Source: a beta proteobacterium AAP65 (lineage in GTDB: Bacteria; Pseudomonadota; Gammaproteobacteria; Burkholderiales; Burkholderiaceae_C). From it: 64,000 nucleotides of DNA. The stretch is taken from contig LJHW01000017.1 of assembly GCA_001295865.1 (NCBI GenBank), positions 62,001 to 126,000 of the forward strand. The letters run 5' to 3'. Positions within the stretch are counted from its first letter, which is position 1. Every line of letters starts with the position of its first letter. This document shows, piece after piece, positions 24,488 through 35,242 of the stretch. Below the pieces are notes generated by a model, which made no database searches, was not told the DNA's origin, and saw only the letters and a list, made by a program, of their open reading frames with translations. Made by a program: the position numbers and the translations under genes.

Positions 24488-25969
24488 TCAGCGCCGGCGC
24501 ACACGGCGTTCGAGTGTGCGGCGGGCGTCGGCCAGCGCGGCGGGCACGCCCTTGCCCTGGTCGAGCACCTTCATCAGCTCGGCCTGCACCACCAGGCCGG
24601 CGATGGGGTCGTAGCGGTCAGACGCGGTGGGTGCAATGCGCCCCGCCGCCGTGCGCCAGAGCTGGCGCGCGGGCTGGCCGCCGAGGTAAGGCAGGGGCTC
24701 GTCCATCACCGGGTCGGCCTGCGCGTCGAGCAAGGCCGGAAAAGCATCCAGGGCCTGGAAAGCCGCGACCTGCTGCGCCTTCTCCAGCGCCAGCAGTTGC
24801 AGCAGCTCCCAGGCCAGCGCGGGCTGGCGCGCGGCTTTCGGGATGGCGTAGTACGAGCCGCCCCAGGCGGCGAACGCACCTTCGGGCAGCTGGGCGGCGC
24901 GCCACAGGCCGGCAGCACCGGGCGCGATCCAGTTCTTCAAGTGGCCGGCCAGCCAGGAGCCCATCATCTGCGCCGCCACACGGCCGCTGCGCAGGGCCTG
25001 GGTCCACTCGTTGGACCAGGCGCGCATGCGGCCGTCGATGCCGGCCTGGCGCGCGGCGCGGGCGCGCTCAAAAGCGCGTGCGAAGCGCGGTGTTTCCACC
25101 AGCGGGCGGCCCTGGCCGTCGAAGTACACCCCCTCGCCTGCGGAAAGGCCCGAGCGGATGCCGATGTCGGCCAAGTCGGCCGCGTGGGCCACGAGGTAGG
25201 CGCCGGTCTGCTGGCGCAGGCGCCGCCCGGCCTCGATGAAATCGGCCCAGCTGCGCGTGAGCTGGGCTTCGCTGACACCCACACGCTGCAGCAGATCGGC
25301 GCGGTAGAAGAGCGCGCCGGGGCCGATGTCCACCGGCAACGCCGCCTGCACACCCGGCCGCGGCTGCGCAGCCACCAGGGCGTAGGCGGCCAGGCGCTGC
25401 TGCGCCGGCGAGCCCCCATCGTCGGCCGCACCCGCGACCCCCATGAATGGTGCCGCCGCGAGGTTGTGCAAACCCGCCGAACGCGACAGGCGGCCGATGT
25501 AGTCGACGTCGATGGCCATCAGGTCGGGCACGTTGGCGCCAGTGGCCAGGGCCGTGGTCATCGCCGTGTGGTGGTCGGTCACGCCCAGCGCGGTGATGCG
25601 CACCTGCACGCCCGGGCGACGCAGCTGGAAGCTCGCCAGAGCGGCCCGCACGCCGCGGTCGAGATCGGGGAATGACGCCACCCGCAGCACCACAGGCTCG
25701 GCAGCCCAGGCCCCGGGCAGGCTGGGCGCCAGGCCCAGCGCGGCCAGACCGCGCAAGGCCGTCCGGCGGCCACCGACAAGCGCACCCGCCGACGGCGATG
25801 TTTTGAAATCGATTTCTTGCTTGGCTGATGAAAAAGCGCCAGCCGCGCGCGCCTCAGGCTCCGGCCGCGGCACCGCCACCGCGCACACGCCCGCCACCGC
25901 CTCACCCTGCTGCAGGTTCTGCGGTGTTGAGGCGGTGCTGGGGTACCGGGCGAGAGGCGAAACAGACAT
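24488..25969 (-). CDS. sugar ABC transporter substrate-binding protein
   Basis: 493 residues from the ATG at 25969; the true start is uncertain. The mature part is a typical extracellular solute-binding protein of the carbohydrate group: VVLRVASFPDLDRGVRAALA, LMAIDVDYIGRL, ALPVDIGPGALFYRADLLQRVG, and C-terminal AWGGSYYAIPKAARQP. A signal-like stretch with twin arginines (GRRTALRGLAALGLAPSLPG) lies about 65 residues into this reading and ends AWA. The preceding residues look non-coding and contain an AT-rich stretch with a LacI-type operator (25804-25817). An alternative TTG at 25756 would give an 18-residue signal peptide directly. It is the first gene of the importer operon. Confidence 0.82.
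   Translation of the reverse strand: MSVSPLARYPSTASTPQNLQQGEAVAGVCAVAVPRPEPEARAAGAFSSAKQEIDFKTSPSAGALVGGRRTALRGLAALGLAPSLPGAWAAEPVVLRVASFPDLDRGVRAALASFQLRRPGVQVRITALGVTDHHTAMTTALATGANVPDLMAIDVDYIGRLSRSAGLHNLAAAPFMGVAGAADDGGSPAQQRLAAYALVAAQPRPGVQAALPVDIGPGALFYRADLLQRVGVSEAQLTRSWADFIEAGRRLRQQTGAYLVAHAADLADIGIRSGLSAGEGVYFDGQGRPLVETPRFARAFERARAARQAGIDGRMRAWSNEWTQALRSGRVAAQMMGSWLAGHLKNWIAPGAAGLWRAAQLPEGAFAAWGGSYYAIPKAARQPALAWELLQLLALEKAQQVAAFQALDAFPALLDAQADPVMDEPLPYLGGQPARQLWRTAAGRIAPTASDRYDPIAGLVVQAELMKVLDQGKGVPAALADARRTLERRVRRR
25804..25817. promoter_or_regulatory. LacI-type operator upstream of, or inside, the binding-protein gene
   Basis: TGAAATCGATTTCT contains the perfect palindrome GAAATCGATTTC. 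It sits in a locally AT-rich stretch of about 40 bases, unusual for coding sequence here, which suggests that it is a promoter region and that the binding-protein gene really starts downstream, possibly at TTG 25756. Confidence 0.55.
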
Positions 25970-26002
25970 CGGGCGGGCCGGCTGCGCATGCGGTGGCATG
26001 CA

Positions 26003-26031
26003 TTGCGTGGAAAACGTGAAAACGATATCCT
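26003..26031 (+). promoter_or_regulatory. promoter of the LacI-family regulator gene
   Basis: TTGCGT (26003-26008), 17-base spacer, TATCCT (26026-26031): four of six matches in each box with ideal spacing. The operator at 26017-26030 covers the spacer and most of the -10 box, indicating autorepression. The other strand of this gap may hold the importer operon promoter, but I could not define it. Confidence 0.5.
26017..26030. promoter_or_regulatory. LacI-type operator at the regulator promoter
   Basis: TGAAAACGATATCC keeps the common core GANNNCGNTNTC and lies in the divergent gap between the binding-protein gene and the regulator gene, over the regulator's own -10 region. Confidence 0.58.
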
Positions 26032-26131
26032 GACCGCCTGCCCCGCGCCTCTAGGGCTTCCCCCAACCCCGCCCCCAACCCTGGCCTCCCCGAACCCTCG
26101 CCCCCTGCCCCGCTTCAGCCCCGCCCGAACG

Positions 26132-27172
26132 ATGCCCAAGCGCTCTGCCCCGCCACCACCACCGGCCGCCGCCGAACCCGTGACCACGCTGCACGACGTG
26201 GCGCGCCTGGCCGGCGTGTCGCCCAGCACCGTCTCGCGCATCCTCAATGGCACGGCTCGTGTGGCGGCCGACAAGCGCCAGGCCGTGGAGCAGGCCATCG
26301 AGCGCCTGCGCTTCAAGCCCAACCTCTCGGCGCGCAGCCTGCGCAACGGCTCCACACGCACGGTGGGCATCCTCACGCAGGAAATCGAAAGCGCCTACTT
26401 CGCACGCGGCGTGCGCGGCATCGACGACGGCCTGCGCGACAGCGGCTACGCGCCCATCATCGTGCCCGGCCACTGGAACCCGCTGGAAGAAGCCGAGCGG
26501 GTGCGCCTGCTGATGGCGCGGCGGGTGGATGCCATCGCCATCCTGGGCGGCAGCCTCAGCAATGCCGAGATCGCCGAGTTCGCGCGCCGCCAGCCCATCG
26601 CCGTGACCGACCGCTCGCTGCAGGCGCCCAACGTGCTCTCGTTCGAGTTCGACCAGTTCGAAGGCGGGCGCCTGGCCACGCAGCACCTCATCGAGCTGGG
26701 CCACCGGCGCATTGCGCACATCGCCGGCCTGCGCGAACAGGCCGATGCCGCGCCGCGCAAGGAGGGCTACCTGCGCGCGCACGCCGATGCCGGCCTGGCC
26801 GTGGAACCGCGGCTCATCGCCGAAGGCAACTTCGTCGAGACCGGCGGCATCCAGGCCATGAACCAGCTGCTCGATTCGCACCTGCCCTTCACCGCGGTGT
26901 TCTGCGCCAACGACCAGACCGCCTGGGGCGCGCGCCTGGCGCTGCAGCGCCGCGGCCTGCGGGTGCCCGAAGACATCTCGCTGGTGGGTTTCGACGACCT
27001 GCCGCAGTCGGCCTTCATGTCCCCGCCGGTGACCACCGTGCGCCAGCCGGTCTACGAGATGGGCCTGGCCGTGGCGGCTTCGCTGCTGCAGGCGCTGGGG
27101 CAGAGCACGCGCGTCGCCGCCACCTTCCCCGGGCTCTCGCTGGCCGTGCGCGAATCGACGCGGCGGCTGTGA
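26132..27172 (+). CDS. LacI-family transcriptional regulator
   Basis: 346 residues. The helix-turn-helix and hinge are at about 17-75: TTLHDVARLAGVSPSTVSRI, then the hinge LSARSLRNGSTRTVGI. The effector domain follows with the usual VGFDDLPQSAFMSPPVTTVR. The repressor class binds CG-centred palindromes and releases them on binding sugar. Six such sites control neighbouring genes, including its own promoter, so it is most likely the local repressor of the beta-glucoside/beta-glucan regulon. The ATG at 26132 was chosen because the frame upstream is Pro-rich and runs into the operator. The inducer (cellobiose, glucose or another sugar) cannot be read from sequence. Confidence 0.9.
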   Translation: MPKRSAPPPPPAAAEPVTTLHDVARLAGVSPSTVSRILNGTARVAADKRQAVEQAIERLRFKPNLSARSLRNGSTRTVGILTQEIESAYFARGVRGIDDGLRDSGYAPIIVPGHWNPLEEAERVRLLMARRVDAIAILGGSLSNAEIAEFARRQPIAVTDRSLQAPNVLSFEFDQFEGGRLATQHLIELGHRRIAHIAGLREQADAAPRKEGYLRAHADAGLAVEPRLIAEGNFVETGGIQAMNQLLDSHLPFTAVFCANDQTAWGARLALQRRGLRVPEDISLVGFDDLPQSAFMSPPVTTVRQPVYEMGLAVAASLLQALGQSTRVAATFPGLSLAVRESTRRL

Positions 27173-27194
27173 CGGCCCGCCGCGCAGTTGCCCC

Positions 27195-27977
27195 TCAGGC
27201 CGGCCAGCGCGGCGGGCGTTTGTCGATGAAAGCCTGCACGCCTTCGAGCGCGCTCTCGTCCATCATGTTGCAGGCCATGGTGCGCGCGGCGTCCTCGTAC
27301 GCTGCGGCAATTCCGCCCTCCAGCTGGCGGTAGAAGAGCGCCTTGCCCAGGGCCAGCGCCACGCGCGGCTTGGCGGCGATGCGCTCGACCAGGCGCGCCA
27401 CCTCGGCATCGAGTTCGGCCGCGTCCACCACGCGGTTGACCAGGCCGCGCTCACGCGCTTCATCGGCGCTGATGAAATCGCCCGTCACCAGCATCTCGAA
27501 GGCCGCCTTGCGGCCGAGGTTGCGGCTCAGCGCCACGCTGGGCGTGCTGCAGAACAGGCCCAGGTTCACGCCACTGACGGCGAACTTCGCGTCGCGGCTG
27601 GCCACGGCCAGGTCGCACATCGCCACCAACTGGCAGCCTGCCGCGGTGGCGATGCCCTGCACCCGCGCCACCACGGGCACAGGCAGTTGCTGCAGCGCCA
27701 TCATCATGCGGCCGCACTGGGCGAACAGGCGTTCGTAATAGGCCTGCGAGGGCTCGGCGCGCATTTCCTTCAGGTCGTGGCCGGCGCAGAAGGCACGCCC
27801 GGCGGCGGCGAGAACCACCACCTTCACGGCGTCATCAGCAGCCAGGCGCACCAGGGCGGCCTGCAAGGCCTCGATGAGGCCCTCGCTCAGCGCGTTGAAG
27901 GCCTGCGGCCGGTTCAGCGTGAGCGTGGCCACGCCACGGGTGTCGGTGCTGCACAGCACCAGGGCTTCTGAGGTCAT
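27195..27977 (-). CDS. ECHDC3-like enoyl-CoA hydratase/isomerase family protein
   Basis: 260 residues of crotonase fold. The CoA-binding oxyanion-hole strands are present (RAFCAGHDLKEM and GIATAAGCQLVAMCDLAVAS). Both catalytic glutamates of classical enoyl-CoA hydratase are missing: the first position is Gln (GCQL instead of GCEL), and the second is replaced in the stretch VSGVNLGLFCSTP. These features, including the NLGLFCSTPSVALSR run, match the ECHDC3 group, whose reaction is not established. ATG at 27977 has a good Shine-Dalgarno sequence (AGGAG). It is divergent from the exporter adaptor gene with a 55-base gap. Annotating it as a fatty-acid beta-oxidation hydratase would be unsafe. Confidence 0.85.
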   Translation of the reverse strand: MTSEALVLCSTDTRGVATLTLNRPQAFNALSEGLIEALQAALVRLAADDAVKVVVLAAAGRAFCAGHDLKEMRAEPSQAYYERLFAQCGRMMMALQQLPVPVVARVQGIATAAGCQLVAMCDLAVASRDAKFAVSGVNLGLFCSTPSVALSRNLGRKAAFEMLVTGDFISADEARERGLVNRVVDAAELDAEVARLVERIAAKPRVALALGKALFYRQLEGGIAAAYEDAARTMACNMMDESALEGVQAFIDKRPPRWPA

Positions 27978-28032
27978 GGCGGTCTCCTGTCGACCTTGAC
28001 ATTGTGCAAGGCCAAGGACGGCCAGCGGTGCC

Positions 28033-29346
28033 ATGATGAAACTGCGGCCAGCGTGGCTGCGACAACCCAAGGTGCCCGTCCTGCCTGCCGACATCACGAC
28101 CGCCGCTGCCACGCGCGCTCCCTCGCCCTCGCCCGCCAGCCCCCGGCCGCGCCACTGGCGCCGCTGGGCGGTGCTCGCGCTGCTGGTGGCGCTGGCCGTG
28201 GCCGCCACCTTGGCCTGGCGGGCGCGGCCGGTCGTGGCCGAGACCCTGGTGCTGCAGCCACAGGCTTTGCAACGAACGCTGCAGTTCAGCGCCCGCGTGC
28301 TGACGCCCGCTCGCGTGGAGGTGGGCAGCACGCTCACCGGCCGCGTGGCGCGCGTGCCGGTGCAGGAAGGCGAGCGCGTGGCTGCCGGCGCCGCACTGGT
28401 GCTGCTGGAAGACGAGGAGTTGCAGGCCGCGCTGCGCCAGGCCCGGGCCACGCTGCGCCAGGCCGAGGCACGCGCCGACAGCCAGCGCGCCGTGGCCCAG
28501 CCCGGCGCCGACGCCGCGCTGCAGCAGGCCGAGGCCACGCGCAGCACGGCCGAACGCGAGCTGTCCCGCACGCGCGAACTGGTTGCCCAGGGCTTCCTGA
28601 GCCCGGCACGGCTGGACGAAGCGCAGCGGGCCCTGGCGGTGGCCGGTGCGCAGCGCGACGCCGCGCGCGCCCAGGCGCGTGCCAACCGCGCCGACGGCCC
28701 CGAGCCCGCCGGCATCGAGGCGCAGCGCCTGGCCGCAGCCGCAGCGGTGCAGGCCGCCAGCGCGCGCTTGGCCCAGGCCACGCTGCGGGCACCGGCGCCG
28801 GCCAGCGTCATCGCGCGTCAGGTGGAGCCGGGGCAGATCGTGCAGCCCGGCCGCGTGCTGATGACGCTGGCCCTCGCCGGCCCCACCGAATTCGTTGCGC
28901 AGGTCGACGAGCGTTTCCTGGGCCAGTTGCGCGTCGGGCAGCGCGCGATGGTGCTGGCCGACGCCTACCCGCTGCAGCCCTTCCGCGCCGTGCTGGCGCG
29001 CCTGGCGCCGGGCGTGGACGCCGCCCGCGGTGCCGTGGAGGTGGTTTTCACCCCCGATGGCGCGGCGCCGGGCTTCCTGCGCGAGGACATGACGCTCTCT
29101 GTCGAGGCCATCACCGGCGAGCGCGCGCGCGCGCTGGTGCTGCCGCTGCGCGCGCTGCGGCCCGGCCCCGCCGAAGGCCAAGCCCGCGTGCTGGTGCTGC
29201 ACGAGGGCCGCGCGCAGGAGCGCCCCGTCACACTGGGCCTGCGCACGCTGGACCAGGCCGAAGTGACGGCGGGCCTGGCCGCTGGCGACACGCTGCTGCT
29301 GGACCCGCTGCTGGCCCCCGGCGCACGCGTGCGCGCCGCGCGCTGA
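28033..29346 (+). CDS. periplasmic adaptor subunit of an ABC exporter (MacA/HlyD type)
   Basis: 437 residues. One membrane anchor at about 43-63 (WAVLALLVALAVAATLAW). The biotinyl-lipoyl half-motifs are split by a long helical hairpin (about 110-240, rich in Ala/Arg/Gln and predicted to be coiled coil) and followed by beta-barrel and membrane-proximal domains. Adaptors of this kind link an inner-membrane pump to an outer-membrane channel. The next two genes encode an FtsX-type permease and a LolD-like ATPase, so the set resembles MacAB with the ATPase and permease on separate polypeptides. ATG 28036 is an equally possible start. No outer-membrane channel gene is adjacent. Confidence 0.85.
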   Translation: MMKLRPAWLRQPKVPVLPADITTAAATRAPSPSPASPRPRHWRRWAVLALLVALAVAATLAWRARPVVAETLVLQPQALQRTLQFSARVLTPARVEVGSTLTGRVARVPVQEGERVAAGAALVLLEDEELQAALRQARATLRQAEARADSQRAVAQPGADAALQQAEATRSTAERELSRTRELVAQGFLSPARLDEAQRALAVAGAQRDAARAQARANRADGPEPAGIEAQRLAAAAAVQAASARLAQATLRAPAPASVIARQVEPGQIVQPGRVLMTLALAGPTEFVAQVDERFLGQLRVGQRAMVLADAYPLQPFRAVLARLAPGVDAARGAVEVVFTPDGAAPGFLREDMTLSVEAITGERARALVLPLRALRPGPAEGQARVLVLHEGRAQERPVTLGLRTLDQAEVTAGLAAGDTLLLDPLLAPGARVRAAR

Positions 29347-29364
29347 AGCCGCCAGCGCCCTGCC

Positions 29365-31340
<1,976 letters not shown>

Positions 31341-31355
<15 letters not shown>

Positions 31356-32990
31356 ATCGCCGCCCTGCGCACGCAGGCGCAGCTGGAACTTCTGGATCTT
31401 GCCGGTGCTGGTTTTCGGGATGGGCTCGAAGCGGACCTCGCGCGGCACCTTGTAGCCGGCCAGCAGCGCCTTGCAATGCGCCACCAGTTCGGCCGCCGTC
31501 ACGGCGCTGCCGGCCTTGGTCTCGACATAGGCCACCGGCGTCTCGCCCCACTTGGGGTCGGGCCGCGCCACCACGGCGCAGGCCAGCACGGCGGGGTGGC
31601 GGTAGAGCGCGTCTTCCACCTCCAGGCTGCTGATGTTCTCGCCGCCACTGATGATGATGTCCTTGCTGCGGTCCTTGATCTTCACGTAGCGGTCGGGCTC
31701 CAGCACGGCCAGGTCGCCGGTGTGGAACCAGCCGCCTTCGAAAGCCTTCTCGGTGGCAGCCGGGTTCTTCAGGTAGCCCTTCATCACGAGATTGCCGCGG
31801 AACATGATCTCGCCCATGGTCTGGCCGTCGGCCGGCACTTCGGCCAGGGTCTCGGGGTGCAGCACCGTCATGCCCTGCTGCAGCATGTAGCGCACACCCT
31901 GGCGGCCGTTCAGGCGCGTCTGCTCGCTCAGGCTCTCGCCGGCCCAGCTGTCGCGCTTCACGGCCACGGCGGCGGGGCCGTAGACCTCGGTGAGGCCGTA
32001 CACGTGCGTGATGTCGAAGCCCAGCTTCGCCATGCCTTCGATCATCGCGGCCGGTGGCGCGGCGCCGGCCACCATGCCGCGCACCTGCTGCGTGATCCCC
32101 GCTCGCAGCGATGCATCGGCGTTGATGAGGAGGTTGTGCACGATGGGCGCCGCGCAGTAGTGGTTCACGCCGTGCTCGCGCATCGCGTGCAGGATGGCGC
32201 CCGCTTCCACGCGGCGCAGGCACACGTGCGTGCCGCCCAGCATCGCCACGGTCCACGGGAAACACCAGCCGTTGCAGTGGAACATCGGCAAGGTCCACAG
32301 ATACACCGGGAAGTGCGGCATGGTCCAGGTAGCCGCGTTGCACACCGCGTTGAGGTAGGCGCCGCGGTGGTGGGTGACCACGCCTTTGGGGTCGCCGGTG
32401 GTGCCGCTGGTGTAGCTCACGGCAATCGCATCCCACTCGTCGGCCGGGCCGGCCAGTACCGGCAGCGGCGCATGCGCGGCGAGCAGGTCTTCGTAGAGCC
32501 AGGTGCCCAGGCGTTCGTGAGGGCCGCTGAACTCGCTGTCGGCCACATCGATGACGATGGGCGTGCGGCCGTGCTCGTCACGCAGCAGGCGCAGCGCCTC
32601 TTTCATCACCGGCGCGAATTCGGTGTCGGTGATCAGCACCGCGGCTTCGCAGTGTTTCATCTGCCAGGCCAGCAGCGGCGCATCGAGCCGCGTGTTCAGC
32701 GTGTTGAGCACCGCGTTCAGCGCCGGCACCGCGTAGTGCGCTTCCACCATCTCGGGCGTGTTGGGCAGCATCACGCTGACCGTCGACAGACGCCCCACGC
32801 CCAGGGCCCGCAAGGCCGCGGCCAGCCGCGCGCTGCGCTCACGCACCTGCGCCCAGGTGTAGCGGCGCGCGCCGTGCACCACGGCCGGCAGGTCGCCGAA
32901 GACCTCGGCGCTGCGCTCGACAAAACTCACCGGCGACAAGGCCGTGAAGTTGGCCGCCTGGCGGCCGAGGTGCTGCTCGTAGATGCTCAT
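31341..32990 (-). CDS. AMP-binding acyl-CoA synthetase
   Basis: 549 residues, full ANL-superfamily length. ATP phosphate loop [13 protein letters not shown] at about 190, adenine motif [10 protein letters not shown], the hinge Asp region [14 protein letters not shown] with [17 protein letters not shown], and the catalytic Lys in [13 protein letters not shown] near the C-terminus. It activates a carboxylic acid as acyl-AMP and transfers it to CoA. The sequence suits the short-to-medium-chain group, but the chain length cannot be read. The S46 peptidase gene ends 26 bases upstream of its ATG on the same strand. The unrelated product suggests that this closeness is compactness rather than pathway logic. 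Confidence 0.9.
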
Positions 32991-33016
32991 GGGCGCGCGC
33001 TCCTGCAGACGCGGGG

Positions 33017-35119
33017 TCAGGGCCGGGCCGGGTTCAGCAGCTCCTGCACCAGCGCCGGCGCATCGTAGACCGTGCGCAGCGCTTCGACGATGGCGCCGGC
33101 ATGCACCGACACCGCGCGGTTGCGCGTGCCGTCGTAGCCGAAGCTGCCGCCCAGCGAGTGGATGTTGCCGTCGAAGATCAGGCCCACCACGCGGCCTTCA
33201 CGGTCGATCATCGGGCTGCCGCTGTTGCCACCGATGATGTCGTGCGTGGTCACGAAGTTGTAGCGCTGCGCCGGGTTCAGCTGCTCGCGCGCGGCCAGCC
33301 AGGGCGCCGGCAGCGCGAAGGGCGCGGCGCCGGTGTGGCGGCGGAAGGCGCCGGCAAAGTCGGTGTAGGGCGCCACGGGCTGGCCCTTTTCCACCCAGCC
33401 GGCCACCTCGCCATAACTCAGGCGCAGCGAGAAGGTGGCGTCGGGGTAGGCGCTGCGCCCGCTCTGCGCAAACTTCGCCTGCGCAATGCGCGTGGCGGCC
33501 TGGCGCTCGACGGCCTGCACCTCCGACTCAAAACGCTTGCGCAGGCTGCGCGCGTCGGCGTCGAGGCTGCGCACCAGCGCGATGAAACTGTCGGTGCTGG
33601 CGTCGATGGCGGCCTGCCCGCCGGCCCACAGGCGCAGGCGTTCGGCCGGGTCGGCCAGGCGGCTGCCGGCCACCAGTTCGGTGGCCACCTGCTCGGGCGT
33701 GCGCTGGCCCAGCACGCGGCGCACCAGCGGGTGGTCGGCACCCAGCTGCGAACGCATGCGCGTCAGCGACCATGCCAGCCGCGCCTGCTCGAAAGCCGGG
33801 TACACGGGCGCGGCGGCACGCAGGCGCTGTTCGATCTGCGGCAGGCTGGTCTCGTTGAACTCCCGCAGGCGCTCGGCATTGGGCTTGCTGCGCTCAGCCG
33901 CCCCGCGCACCAGCGTGCGGGCATGGCCGAAGTACACGGAGAGAAAACCGCGGCCCTCTTCCAGCAGCTGCATCTCGGCGTCGAGGTCGCGCCGGATGCG
34001 CTGCGCCGCTTCGATCTCGGCCCAAGGGTCGCCGGTGCGGGCAGCCAGCTCAGGTTGGCCGGCCACAAAAGCCTTCAGCGCCGCTTCGGCGCGGCGTTTG
34101 CCGTCCATCACCGCCGCGTCGTTCAGCGCCAGCAACTGGCCGCGCTGCACCTTCAGGCCGTTTTCGATGCCCTGCAAGGCGTTCTGCGCCAGGCGCTGCG
34201 CCTCGGCGTCGCCGCGTGCGTACTGCAGCATCAGGCCACGCAGTTCGCTGTTGCGCGGAATGACCTCGGTGCCCAGGTTCTCGCGCAGGAACTCGAGCTG
34301 CGCAACCGTCAGCAGGCGCTGCGTGTTGCCGGGGTGGCCCGTCACGTACAGCGGCTCGCCGGGCTGCGGGCCTTCGGCGCGGAAAGGAAAGTGGTGCGCC
34401 ACCGGCGCGGGCTTGCCGCTTTCGTACACGCGCAAAAAGGCCGCGTCCAGGCACCAGCGCGGGAAGTTGAAGTTGTCGGGGTCGCCGCCGAAAGCAGCCA
34501 CCGCCTGCTCGGGCGCCCACACCAGGCGCACGTCGGCATAACGCCGGTATTTGTAGAGCTGGTGCTGGCCGCCGCGGTAGAGCGTGACCATGTCGCAGCG
34601 CGTGTTCTCCACGTCGCTGCCGCGGCACTCGCGCGTCAGGCGCGCACGGGCGGCGTCTTCGGCGGCCTGGTAGGCCGCGCCCTGCCTGCCAGCCGTGGCC
34701 GCGCGCACCTGCTCGGTGACGTCGGTGATGGCCTCCAGCCGGTTGATCTCGAAATCCGGGCAGCGGATCTCCTGCTCACGCTCGCGCGCCAGGAAGCCCG
34801 TGGCCATGCGGTTGAGCGTGGGGCTGCTCAGCTGCTGCAGGCAGCGCGTGATGCAGTGGTGGTTGGTCATCACCAAACCAGAGGACGAAACAAAACTCGC
34901 CGAACACCCACCCGCCAGCCGTGCCGCGGCACGCATGGCGCGGTCGACCCAGGCCGCGTCGGGCACCAAACCTTGGGCCGCCTGCATCTGCGCGCGCGGC
35001 AGGTTGTCCAGCGTCCACATGCCTTCGGCCGCCCCCACGGGCGCAGCGATGGCGCCCCCCAGCAACACCCACGCCGCGCGCAGCACGGTGGTCCGAACCC
35101 GACTCCCTGACATCCCCAT
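33017..35119 (-). CDS. S46 family dipeptidyl-peptidase (DPP7-like)
   Basis: 700 residues with a signal peptide (VLRAAWVLLGGAIAAPVGAA). The chymotrypsin-type triad is visible: His in VMTNHHCITRCLQQL (about 75), Asp in FGGDPDNFNFPRW and Ser in DIIGGNSGSPMID (about 630). The residue 18 positions after the Ser is Gly (LIFDGN); in characterised S46 enzymes Gly here goes with DPP7 (hydrophobic/aliphatic P1), while Arg goes with DPP11 (acidic P1). It releases dipeptides from peptide N-termini in the periplasm. ATGs at 35125 and 35113 are alternatives; 35119 gives the best distance to AGGAG. It is divergent from the hybrid kinase gene, across a 123-base gap with a small GTGCCC/GGGCAC hairpin. Confidence 0.9.
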   Translation of the reverse strand: MGMSGSRVRTTVLRAAWVLLGGAIAAPVGAAEGMWTLDNLPRAQMQAAQGLVPDAAWVDRAMRAAARLAGGCSASFVSSSGLVMTNHHCITRCLQQLSSPTLNRMATGFLAREREQEIRCPDFEINRLEAITDVTEQVRAATAGRQGAAYQAAEDAARARLTRECRGSDVENTRCDMVTLYRGGQHQLYKYRRYADVRLVWAPEQAVAAFGGDPDNFNFPRWCLDAAFLRVYESGKPAPVAHHFPFRAEGPQPGEPLYVTGHPGNTQRLLTVAQLEFLRENLGTEVIPRNSELRGLMLQYARGDAEAQRLAQNALQGIENGLKVQRGQLLALNDAAVMDGKRRAEAALKAFVAGQPELAARTGDPWAEIEAAQRIRRDLDAEMQLLEEGRGFLSVYFGHARTLVRGAAERSKPNAERLREFNETSLPQIEQRLRAAAPVYPAFEQARLAWSLTRMRSQLGADHPLVRRVLGQRTPEQVATELVAGSRLADPAERLRLWAGGQAAIDASTDSFIALVRSLDADARSLRKRFESEVQAVERQAATRIAQAKFAQSGRSAYPDATFSLRLSYGEVAGWVEKGQPVAPYTDFAGAFRRHTGAAPFALPAPWLAAREQLNPAQRYNFVTTHDIIGGNSGSPMIDREGRVVGLIFDGNIHSLGGSFGYDGTRNRAVSVHAGAIVEALRTVYDAPALVQELLNPARP

Positions 35120-35242
35120 CGACATCCACTCCTGGAAAGCTGGCCCTGTGCCAAGCAGGCCCGATGATGCCGTGCCGGCGCACCCGCGCCACTGCGTGCA
35201 AAACCGGCCCGGTGCCCGACGGGGCACGCGCCGGAAGCCGCC

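Noticed and set aside
25828..26019. 63-residue open frame on the plus strand opposite the binding-protein 5' end
   Set aside because: Pro/Ala/Arg-rich, no ribosome site, no recognisable motif, and it runs through regulatory DNA.
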